Origin: Flavobacteriales bacterium UBA3431
Lineage (GTDB): Bacteria; Bacteroidota; Bacteroidia; Flavobacteriales; Schleiferiaceae
Length of the DNA: 10,549 nucleotides
Assembly: GCA_002381225.1 (NCBI GenBank)
Contig: DFSS01000019.1
Coordinates: forward strand, 1,521-12,069
Reading direction: 5' to 3'
The notes under the pieces were generated by a model. It searched no databases. It had not been told where the DNA came from and saw nothing but the letters and a program-made list of their open reading frames with translations. The translations under genes were made by a program, and so were the position numbers. This document shows positions 1 to 6,752 of this stretch, in pieces; the stretch's first letter is position 1, and each line of letters opens with the position of its first letter.

Positions 1-1764
1 GCTGCCCTGCTCAATGCGTTGGAAATTGTCGGTAAGGATATCTCGACCGTGAAAGTGGTCTTTAACGGAGCGGGAGCGAGTGCGATTTCCTGTGCGACGT
101 TGTATTTGTCGTTGGGCGTTCGACCCGAAAACTTGCTGATGTGCGATTCCAAAGGGGTCATTCACTCCGAGCGCACGGGACTGACACATGAAAAGCTTGG
201 CTTTGCCCGGGAAACGCCTTTGCGCGAATTATCCGAAGCCATAGCCGGGGCGGATGTTTTCGTTGGGCTGTCAAAAGGGAACATTTTGACTCCCGATATG
301 ATCTTGACCATGGCCGCGGACCCCATCGTGTTTGCCTTGGCCAATCCAGACCCCGAAATTCAGTACGAATTAGCCAAAGCCACACGGGATGATTTGATCA
401 TGGCCACGGGCCGCAGTGACAATCCGAACCAAGTGAACAATGTTCTGGGCTTCCCCTACATTTTCCGCGGTGCCCTGGATGTTCATGCGACCCAAATCAA
501 CGAACCGATGAAGCTGGCGGCTGTTCGCGCCATTGCCGAATTGGCCAAGGAGCCTGTCCCTGAAATCGTGAATCTGGCCTACGGAAGCCGCAATTTGACC
601 TTCGGCCCGGATTACATCATTCCCAAGCCCTTTGATCCGCGCTTGATCTACACTGTCTCCTCGGCGGTGGCGCGTGCAGCGATGGAATCGGGGGTCGCCA
701 AAACCTCCATTGCCAATTGGGATGCCTATGAGGAGGAACTGCGCAGCCGTTTGGGCCGAGACGACAAGTTCATTCGATTGGTCATGGAAAAGGCCAAAAC
801 CAACCCGAAGAAAGTTGTCTTCAACGAGGCAGACAACTACAGAGTGCTGAAAGCGGCGCAAATTGTTCTTGAGGAGGGCATTGCGGAGCCCATTCTCTTG
901 GGCGATGTCAACCGCATTCAAGCACTCAATGAAGAATATTCCTTGGGTCTCGAAGAGGTCCAAATCATTGATGTGAAGTCCTTCCATGTTCCGCGCATTA
1001 GCGAGTATGCCGACGTCTACTACAAATGGCGCCAGCGCAAGGGTGTCGGCGTGGATGAGGCGCGTCGGAATATGCGCAACCGCGATTACTACGGGCCCAT
1101 GATGGTCCGCATGGGCGATGCCGATGCCTACATTACAGGATCCATGGTGAAGTATCCACGGGCTGTCAAACCCGTCTTGGAAATCCTGGGCCCCAAGGAC
1201 CATAGCCGCACGGTGGCAGGCGTCTATGTGATGCTGACCAAGCGCGGTCCCCGCTTCTTTGCAGACACTACGATGAACCAGGATCCCTCCGCGGAACGCT
1301 TGGCTCAGATCGCTTGCGAGGCGGCAGCCATGGTGCGCAAAATGAATATTGAACCCCGGATCGCTCTGCTGAGCTACTCCAACTTTGGGTCATCCGCTGA
1401 GGGTAAGACGCCCCGAAAAATGCGTGAGGCTTTGAGAATAATTCGCGAGCGGGAGCCTGGATTAATCGTTGATGGCGAAATGCAGGCCAACTTCGCGGTG
1501 GACAACACCTTGCTGCAGGAACAATTCCCATTCAGTGATTTGGTGGGAAAAGAGCCCAATATTTTTGTGTTCCCCGGATTGAGCTCCGCCAACATTTCGT
1601 ACAAACTCTTACAATCCATGGGCAGCATGGAAGCCGTTGGTCCGTTGTTAATCGGATTGAATTATCCAGCCCACGTCTTACAGCTCGGTTCCAGCGTGCG
1701 CGAGATTGTCAATGCCGCGGCGATGGCGGTGATTGACGCCCAGTCGCGGGAGGTAGCTGACTGA
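1..1764 (+). CDS. maeB: NADP-dependent malic enzyme (MaeB type), C-terminal 587 residues, 5' end outside window
   Basis: Malic enzyme of the large hybrid class: oxidative decarboxylation of malate to pyruvate with NAD(P)H formation, cytoplasmic. The frame is open from base 1 and ends at TGA 1762-1764. The family is usually about 760 residues, so roughly 170 N-terminal residues, including the malate-binding N-domain, lie upstream. The TTG at 19 is an internal leucine codon and not the start. Counting from base 1, residues 1-235 are the NAD(P)-binding domain, with a dinucleotide-fold motif FNGAGAS (21-27), LSKGN (90-94), ANPDPE (114-119) and ATGRSDNPNQVNNVLGFP (135-152). Residues from about 255 to the end resemble phosphotransacetylase, with MVKYPRAVKP near its middle. 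In the E. coli homologue this domain lacks transferase activity and acts in acetyl-CoA regulation (family knowledge). The last 18 codons and the stop overlap the convergent transporter gene. No terminator hairpin is visible. Confidence 0.93.
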   Translation, partial: AALLNALEIVGKDISTVKVVFNGAGASAISCATLYLSLGVRPENLLMCDSKGVIHSERTGLTHEKLGFARETPLRELSEAIAGADVFVGLSKGNILTPDMILTMAADPIVFALANPDPEIQYELAKATRDDLIMATGRSDNPNQVNNVLGFPYIFRGALDVHATQINEPMKLAAVRAIAELAKEPVPEIVNLAYGSRNLTFGPDYIIPKPFDPRLIYTVSSAVARAAMESGVAKTSIANWDAYEEELRSRLGRDDKFIRLVMEKAKTNPKKVVFNEADNYRVLKAAQIVLEEGIAEPILLGDVNRIQALNEEYSLGLEEVQIIDVKSFHVPRISEYADVYYKWRQRKGVGVDEARRNMRNRDYYGPMMVRMGDADAYITGSMVKYPRAVKPVLEILGPKDHSRTVAGVYVMLTKRGPRFFADTTMNQDPSAERLAQIACEAAAMVRKMNIEPRIALLSYSNFGSSAEGKTPRKMREALRIIREREPGLIVDGEMQANFAVDNTLLQEQFPFSDLVGKEPNIFVFPGLSSANISYKLLQSMGSMEAVGPLLIGLNYPAHVLQLGSSVREIVNAAAMAVIDAQSREVAD

Positions 1765-2938
1765 AGCCTAGGGCCGCTGCGAGAGCAAGACCCGTACAGA
1801 GCCACCAGAGGGAGGTGAACCCGGCTCCGGCAATCATGCGCGTCCCAATGATGGGGGCTAGGATATGCCCGAGAGCGTAGGTAGCGGCATACATGCCTAG
1901 GTACCGACCTCGAGAGGCGTCTCCGGCGCGCAATGTGACCCAGGAAATCATAAAGGGCATAGCGAGAATTTCGGCGATGCTCAGGATGCCCATGGAGACG
2001 AATAAGTTGGGTACGCCGTCCAAGAGATTCAAGGTGGCAAAGGAGAGCGCCAAAACCACGCAGCCTAGCGCGATGGCAAATCGGGGCTTGATTCGATTTT
2101 GCGCCCAATTGACAAAAACCATTTCACAGCCGACCACAAGGACTCCATTCGCACCGAGCAGCAAGCCAATCATTTCCTCGGACAATCCAAACTCCCCACG
2201 GTAATACAAAGGCAAGGAGGCCACCAACTGAAAGAAGACGATCGCAAAGAGCAAGACCAAGGCGGAAAAAGCCAACGCGCTGCGATCTCGGAAAGGCGAT
2301 TTCCCAGTTGGCTTGGCTTCTCGGGCCTGCCGGGGTTGGCGTTTGCGGAAGTAGGCAGTAAAGAGGATCCCTGCACCAAAGCAGGTTAAGGCATCCGCCC
2401 AAAACAAGCCCTGGTAGTTTAAAGCGGCAATGAGCCCCGCTGCAGCGGGGCCGAGGGAAAAGCCCAAATTGATGGCCATGCGGTTTAGGCTAAAGGCCTT
2501 GGTGACGTTTTCGGGCTTGGCATATTCAAAAACGGCCGCCGAATTCGCGGGACGTACCATGTCGGCCACGGCCGTGAGCAAGAAAATACCCAAGCATAGT
2601 AGCCAAAAAGACGAAACAAAGGAGAGTCCTAAGAATAAAATACTCCCGCCAAATAGCGCAAAACTTTGGACTTTGTAGCTCCCTATGCGGTCCGTCCAAT
2701 AACCTCCATTGAATGCGCCCAACATAGACCCGGCGCCAAAGCAGGCCATCACATAGCCCGTATCCTCGAGGCTAAATCCCAGACCCTCTGTGAGATATAG
2801 GCTCAAAAAGGGGAGAACCATGGTGCCTGCTCGGTTGACAAACATGACTGTGGCCAAAACCCAGGCCTCTGTTGAGAGCCCACTGAAAGCGGCTTTGTAG
2901 CTTCGAAGCGCGGCGTGGATGGGATTCTGGATGGGCAT
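1709..2938 (-). CDS. MFS transporter, DHA1/MdtH-like, 12 predicted membrane segments
   Basis: Inner-membrane secondary transporter of the major facilitator superfamily, 409 residues, a normal length. Hydrophobic segments are spread through the protein with a charged central loop (about 199-222), as expected for 6+6 helices. MFS motif A between helices 2 and 3 is GGYWTDRIGSYK (78-89). A motif C-like stretch in helix 5, NLGFSLGPAAAG (157-168), is typical of drug:proton antiporters, so export of a small molecule is likely, but the substrate cannot be read from sequence. The start is ATG 2938-2936. It has no Shine-Dalgarno sequence but lies 7 nt after a TAnnTTTG-like element. The stop is TGA 1711-1709, giving a 56-bp tail-to-tail overlap with maeB; the last 15 or so residues (PPATGRQSPPSPRH end) are a disordered-looking tail encoded in that overlap. 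It is divergent from the exported-protein gene at 2993. MFS membership is firm and the subfamily is a guess. Confidence 0.9.
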   Translation of the reverse strand: MPIQNPIHAALRSYKAAFSGLSTEAWVLATVMFVNRAGTMVLPFLSLYLTEGLGFSLEDTGYVMACFGAGSMLGAFNGGYWTDRIGSYKVQSFALFGGSILFLGLSFVSSFWLLCLGIFLLTAVADMVRPANSAAVFEYAKPENVTKAFSLNRMAINLGFSLGPAAAGLIAALNYQGLFWADALTCFGAGILFTAYFRKRQPRQAREAKPTGKSPFRDRSALAFSALVLLFAIVFFQLVASLPLYYRGEFGLSEEMIGLLLGANGVLVVGCEMVFVNWAQNRIKPRFAIALGCVVLALSFATLNLLDGVPNLFVSMGILSIAEILAMPFMISWVTLRAGDASRGRYLGMYAATYALGHILAPIIGTRMIAGAGFTSLWWLCTGLALAAALGFSQLPPATGRQSPPSPRH

Positions 2939-2945
2939 GTTGGGG

Positions 2946-2953
2946 CAAAGGTA
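2946..2953 (-). promoter_or_regulatory. Possible Bacteroidetes -7 element (TACCTTTG) for the MFS gene
   Basis: The minus strand reads TACCTTTG, an exact match to the Bacteroidetes -7 consensus TAnnTTTG, ending 7 nt before the ATG at 2938. If used, transcription would start at or next to the start codon, giving a leaderless or nearly leaderless mRNA. No TTG -33 element is present at the usual 19-21 nt upstream, which lowers confidence. Confidence 0.4.
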
Positions 2954-2979
2954 CCGCCCAAAAGCCCCGTCTCTTTTGC

Positions 2980-2987
2980 TATCTTCA
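2980..2987 (+). promoter_or_regulatory. Possible -7 element (TATCTTCA) for the exported-protein gene
   Basis: TATCTTCA matches six of eight positions of TAnnTTTG, counting the two unspecified ones (the last two bases differ). It lies 5 nt before ATG 2993, a position often seen for promoters in front of leaderless Bacteroidetes genes. No -33 TTG is visible at the usual spacing. It is part of the inverted repeat at 2940-2993. Confidence 0.3.
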
Positions 2988-2992
2988 CCCCA

Positions 2993-3547
2993 ATGAAGCG
3001 CTTCCTATCGATTCTACTCCTCAGCAGTGTGCACCTCGCTTGGGCGCAGAATGACCCGCACTTTTTGCACGGCTTTGGGTACGATTATTCTATTGGTGTT
3101 CCCCGCAATAATGCCGGCCAATTATTTATCGGCAATGGCTTGTCCTATGTGCCGCGCTATGTAAAGCCCATCAATGACGACCTCAGTCTAGGGCTGAGTG
3201 CCCCCTTTGGGGGGGCCTTTGTCCAGTCCATGGTGACCGGGGCGGGGGCCTTCGGAGCGAATTATGCGGTATGTGCGGAATTTGCAGCGGGCATGGGATC
3301 AACCCAGAGTAGCAGCCGGCTCCTTGGCGCCTTCTTTGGACTCGGATTTGGAAGCTATGACGTCTATTATTTCGACGTCTTTGGAACAACGCGGGACGCC
3401 CATTACGGGCCTTATGTTCAAACCGGGGTGCGTATTCCCTATTATGGGCAGGACGTTACCGTGGTGCTCTCCAATTGGCGCGGCATGAATGCGAAGAATG
3501 GCCGATCTCAGGTCTTTGCCTTGAAACTGATTTACGAGTTTTTCTAA
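2993..3547 (+). CDS. Small exported protein, probably an outer-membrane beta-barrel, function unknown
   Basis: This is a 184-residue protein that I do not recognise as a named family. Residues 1-18 form a Sec signal peptide: MKR, a leucine-rich core, then AWA before QN, so cleavage by signal peptidase I between 18 and 19 is likely. The mature part is rich in Gly, Tyr, Phe and alternating hydrophobic residues, has paired aromatics (YYFDVFG, RIPYYGQ), and ends in KLIYEFF, a C-terminal aromatic as in outer-membrane barrels. About 165 mature residues would suit an eight-stranded barrel (inference). The ATG at 2993 is preferred over the in-frame ATG at 2915: it gives a proper signal peptide, and the upstream ATG lies inside the divergent transporter gene. 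It ends with TAA, only 9 bp from the convergent yqeY stop, with no clear hairpin between. It could also be a soluble periplasmic beta protein. Confidence 0.7.
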   Translation: MKRFLSILLLSSVHLAWAQNDPHFLHGFGYDYSIGVPRNNAGQLFIGNGLSYVPRYVKPINDDLSLGLSAPFGGAFVQSMVTGAGAFGANYAVCAEFAAGMGSTQSSSRLLGAFFGLGFGSYDVYYFDVFGTTRDAHYGPYVQTGVRIPYYGQDVTVVLSNWRGMNAKNGRSQVFALKLIYEFF

Positions 3548-3556
3548 GTGGCGGAA

Positions 3557-4021
3557 TTAGCCTCCCGATAGAAGTTTCTTCACAGCATCCGCCACGGCTT
3601 TGCCCTCGGCTTTTCCTGCCATGGCTTTGCTGCACACCCCCATAGCTTTACCAAAATCGCCCATTCCCGCGGCACCCACGGAGGTCAAAAGGGGTTTAAG
3701 CGCTTCCTCCAAGGCGGCACCTTCGAGCATTTCGGGGAGGTAGGCGGCGATGACTGCGAGCTGCTCCTCCTCGATGGACGCCAAGTCTGGGCGATTCTGC
3801 TGGTGATAAATGTCGGCAGATTCCTGACGCTGTTTTTTCAATCGCTGCAACACAGCGACCTCTTGGGCTTCCGTTAACGCACCATGATTGCCCGCATTGG
3901 ACTTTTCCATGGTTAGGGCGGTCCGAATGGAGCGAATCGCTTCAAGGCGCACGGTGGCTTTCGCCCGCATGGCGTCCTTGAGGTCCTGCGTTAATTGGCT
4001 ATCCAAAGCTTCAGTCGACAT
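3557..4021 (-). CDS. yqeY: GatB/YqeY domain protein
   Basis: A 154-residue cytoplasmic protein of the YqeY family, which resembles the C-terminal tail domain of the amidotransferase subunit GatB, a tRNA-binding helical module. The stand-alone protein's exact role is unsettled. Family features seen: an N-terminal LKDAMRAKATVRLEAIRSIR helix (14-33), the central LKKQRQESADIYHQQNRPDLA (61-81), EEEQLAVIAAYLPEML (84-99), and a C-terminal GKAMGVCSKAMAGKAEGKAV repeat-like segment (124-143) ending KKLLSGG. The length is normal. ATG 4021-4019 lies inside the end of ftsZ, an 11-bp overlap in a different frame. Without a Shine-Dalgarno sequence, translation is probably coupled to ftsZ. It is the last gene of the dcw operon here, and yqeY downstream of ftsZ is a known arrangement in Bacteroidetes. 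Confidence 0.93.
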   Translation of the reverse strand: MSTEALDSQLTQDLKDAMRAKATVRLEAIRSIRTALTMEKSNAGNHGALTEAQEVAVLQRLKKQRQESADIYHQQNRPDLASIEEEQLAVIAAYLPEMLEGAALEEALKPLLTSVGAAGMGDFGKAMGVCSKAMAGKAEGKAVADAVKKLLSGG

Positions 4022-6737
4022 TATCGTGGAGGAATGAGTTATGTGCGCGGAATTCGATGTCTTTCTTATCGCCTGAAATACCTGTTTGGCCTAGGTTGGA
4101 TTCCTTGGAGTAGGCTTTGGGGGCGACGTCCATGCCCTTGCGCTCAAAGCTCGGGGTATCCCACTCTTGCTCCGAAACGAGGGCTTGCACCGTGTTTTGG
4201 AAGCTGTGGTTGTAATTCTGCAAATAAGCGCGACGTTCGGCGGACAGGCGCTGAAGTTGCTCCCGGCTGATGGGGTCATTCTCGGGATCGAGGGATACGG
4301 GACCGCGCGGCGCTGGTTGGACCACTTTAAGTTCAAACCCCGACTCATCGCGTCCGGTTGTGCGGGGCACTTCAACGGAAATCTCCGGGCGGGATGAAGG
4401 CAAGGCCGCTTCGGGATCCAGCACAGGAGCCTCGGTTGCACTGAAGGAGGACTCCACCTGTGTGGTTATAGCCTTGGGCGCCTCAACAATGTCTGAGATG
4501 TCCTCGGCCGCCTCGGCTTCGTTGGTCGGGCTGTCGGCGTGGATGTTCTCGGCGACCGGGGCGGCATGGCCAGCCAAGGAGGCCTCCAGGGCACGCAGGT
4601 CTTCCAGATTAAAGCTGGAAACCTCGCGGCGCACGGGGCGTTCTTCTTCTTGGGCTTCGTTGGCCACTTCGCTACGTTCTTCCGCCTGAATTTCGGGCTG
4701 GTCAAAATCGGAGGCTGCGGCTGTCTTCTCGGCATCCATGGTTAGGTCTTCCCGCTCAGGAAGGGTCGCCTCTGCGGGGCGAAAATCGTGCGACATGTCT
4801 GCTTCGGCATGCAAGTCCTCCAAGATGTCCACCTCTTCCGATACGTCGTGCCCGACCTCTCCCAATGCGAGATCATCCACTAGGCCATCGACTTCTGGGT
4901 GGATTTCAGGAACCACAGGAGCAGAAAATTCAGGGATGAATTCGTCCTCCGGAGCATCCAAGCTGAATGCATCAAAGCGCTCATGGGCATCCCAAAGGAA
5001 GCTGGGACCCTCTTCGGCGTCCTCGTCATCCAGGGCAAAAATGCTCACTTCCTCGGATTCGTTGGCTGGCTCCCCAGAAAGCGGTTTTTCAAAGTCCCAC
5101 TCAACCGTGTGGCTCATATCAAAAGCGGGGGTCTCGTAGGCGGGGGAATCTTCTTCGTTATCCAACGTGTCGAGGGCCAGGGGCTCCATGGACATCGTAG
5201 GCACCTCCTCCATTTCCGCCTCGTGGACCTCGATGGGGTCTGTCATGGATTCGAAGGATTCGACTTCCGTGGTGGGCATCGGGGCGGGGTGGTCTATCGG
5301 AGCGACTTCCTCTGAATCAAAGACGTCCGCAGAGGGCTCGGCCAGCGGCGTCTCCCAAGGAGCGTCTAGATCCTCCTCCAATGTGGGCAGGGGGAAGTGT
5401 GCCTCCGACGCTTCAGCGTCATCGCCTTCTTGAGCCCCCTCGGCATGGAGAGCGTCGGCCACCGAAGTGTCGGCGTCCACCTCATCCAAGTGGTGCACCA
5501 CGGGCTCCGCATCTTCAGGGAGCGGGGTGCGCTCTAACGGCTGCTCCGCCATCGGAAGGCCCATCATATTGGGGCGGTTGGCAGATTTGGGATCTTCGGG
5601 AAGAGGCTGGTCTTCAATCGCGTCAAACAAGTCTATTTGCGCATTGGGACCCGAAGCCACTTTGGGCGCGGGCGCTTTGGGAACAGCGTTTAAAGGCTTG
5701 TCTTCATCGAGGTCGTATACGATGGTTTCGGGCACCGCGGGGGCGATAGCGCCGACGGGGTTGCTCGCACTGAAACCGGTTGCGATGACGGTGACTTGTA
5801 CCGCATCCCCGAGGTGTTCATCCTCGCCGATACCCATGATGATGTCTACTTGGCGGCCCGCCTGATCCTGGATGTAGTCGTTGATTTCGCCGATTTCGTC
5901 GAAGGTGATTTCGTGCTGGCCACTGCCCGACACAATCAAGAGTAGTACATGCCGCGCCCCATGAATGTGGTTGTCGTTGAGCAGAGGCGAATCCAAGGCC
6001 TCTTGGACAGCGCTCATGGCGCGATCGGGGCCGCTTGCTTTCGCCGATCCCATGATGGCCGTTCCGGAATTGTGCAAGACGGTGCGCGCATCGCGCAGGT
6101 CGATGTTCACATTGTAGTGGTGGGTAATGACCTCGGCAATGCCTTTGGCCGCCGTGGCTAGGACCTCATCCGCTTTATTGAACCCCGCTTTAAAGCCCAG
6201 ATTGCCGTATACCTCTCGGAGTTTGTTGTTGTTGATGACAATGAGCGAGTCGACATTTTCCTTGAGCTTGTCAACTCCCGCTTCGGCTTGACGTTGGCGC
6301 AAGCCTCCCTCAAATGCGAAGGGCGCCGTCACGATGCCCACGGTTAGGATACCGAGCTCGCGCGCAGCTTTCGCAATGACCGGAGCAGCGCCCGTCCCCG
6401 TGCCGCCACCCATACCAGCGGTAATAAAAACCATTTTGGTTTGGCTCTGGAGGGCAGCTTGGATGACTTCATAGCTTTCCAAGGCCGCTTTCTCGCCGAT
6501 TTGGGGATTGGCTCCCGCCCCGAGGCCCTCTGTTAAGTCGGCACCGAGCTGAATCTTCGTCTCCACCGGGCTGTGCGCCAGGGCTTGGGCATCCGTATTG
6601 CAGACGATAAAGTCCACCCCGCGGATGCCTTGCAACTTCATGTAGTTGACTGCATTGGAGCCTCCACCTCCAACACCGATCACTTTGATGACGGAGGAGC
6701 GGTGCTTGGGTAGGTCGAAATCGAGCGTATCAGACAT
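4011..6737 (-). CDS. ftsZ: Cell division GTPase FtsZ with an exceptionally long acidic linker
   Basis: Tubulin-like GTPase that polymerises into the division ring. The core (about 14-325) is complete: VIGVGGGGSNAV (19-30), the GTP signature GGGTGTG (110-116), and the T7 loop NIDLRD (211-216), whose two aspartates complete the neighbour's active site. Residues about 330-857 form a low-complexity linker dominated by Glu and Asp with Ala and Pro. Near its end are a GFELKVV motif and a charged helix SREQLQRLSAERRAYL. The C-terminal peptide that binds FtsA is EWDTPSFERKGMD (858-870, bases 4128-4166), followed by 38 more residues ending NSFLHDNVD, a tail I recall from flavobacterial FtsZ. The total of 908 residues compares with about 380 in E. 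coli and, from memory, 450-650 in most Bacteroidetes. ATG 6737 lies 15 bp after the ftsA stop with no Shine-Dalgarno. The linker is in one uninterrupted frame and is not a frameshift product. Confidence 0.98.
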   Translation of the reverse strand: MSDTLDFDLPKHRSSVIKVIGVGGGGSNAVNYMKLQGIRGVDFIVCNTDAQALAHSPVETKIQLGADLTEGLGAGANPQIGEKAALESYEVIQAALQSQTKMVFITAGMGGGTGTGAAPVIAKAARELGILTVGIVTAPFAFEGGLRQRQAEAGVDKLKENVDSLIVINNNKLREVYGNLGFKAGFNKADEVLATAAKGIAEVITHHYNVNIDLRDARTVLHNSGTAIMGSAKASGPDRAMSAVQEALDSPLLNDNHIHGARHVLLLIVSGSGQHEITFDEIGEINDYIQDQAGRQVDIIMGIGEDEHLGDAVQVTVIATGFSASNPVGAIAPAVPETIVYDLDEDKPLNAVPKAPAPKVASGPNAQIDLFDAIEDQPLPEDPKSANRPNMMGLPMAEQPLERTPLPEDAEPVVHHLDEVDADTSVADALHAEGAQEGDDAEASEAHFPLPTLEEDLDAPWETPLAEPSADVFDSEEVAPIDHPAPMPTTEVESFESMTDPIEVHEAEMEEVPTMSMEPLALDTLDNEEDSPAYETPAFDMSHTVEWDFEKPLSGEPANESEEVSIFALDDEDAEEGPSFLWDAHERFDAFSLDAPEDEFIPEFSAPVVPEIHPEVDGLVDDLALGEVGHDVSEEVDILEDLHAEADMSHDFRPAEATLPEREDLTMDAEKTAAASDFDQPEIQAEERSEVANEAQEEERPVRREVSSFNLEDLRALEASLAGHAAPVAENIHADSPTNEAEAAEDISDIVEAPKAITTQVESSFSATEAPVLDPEAALPSSRPEISVEVPRTTGRDESGFELKVVQPAPRGPVSLDPENDPISREQLQRLSAERRAYLQNYNHSFQNTVQALVSEQEWDTPSFERKGMDVAPKAYSKESNLGQTGISGDKKDIEFRAHNSFLHDNVD

Positions 6738-6752
6738 AGTATAGGGTAGGGA

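Larger units (their letters stand above)
2940..2993. repeat. Imperfect 14-bp inverted repeat spanning the divergent promoter region
   Basis: The left arm, 2940-2953 read on the minus strand, is TACCTTTGCCCCAA. The right arm, 2980-2993 on the plus strand, is TATCTTCACCCCAA. They match at 11 of 14 positions and all three differences are transitions. The arms are 26 bp apart. Each arm begins with the promoter-like octamer and runs into, or to within one base of, the ATG of the gene it faces. The symmetry may mean two similar leaderless start regions facing away from each other, or a site for a shared regulator. The sequence alone cannot separate these. Confidence 0.5.

Noticed and set aside
370..1203. 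A 277-codon minus-strand open frame opposite maeB
   Set aside because: maeB is unmistakable on the plus strand. The antisense product shows no family motif.
2915..2992. An upstream ATG for the exported protein at 2915
   Set aside because: It would place 26 residues before the signal peptide and start inside the divergent transporter gene.
3545..3575. A possible bidirectional terminator between the exported-protein gene and yqeY
   Set aside because: Only a 3-bp GGC/GCC pairing could be formed around the 9-bp spacer and there is no convincing stem or U-tract.
4167..5865. Several overlapping plus-strand open frames opposite the FtsZ linker
   Set aside because: They are complementary shadows of a biased Glu/Asp-rich coding stretch. 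The Ser- and Arg-rich translations have no motifs and the frames overlap each other.
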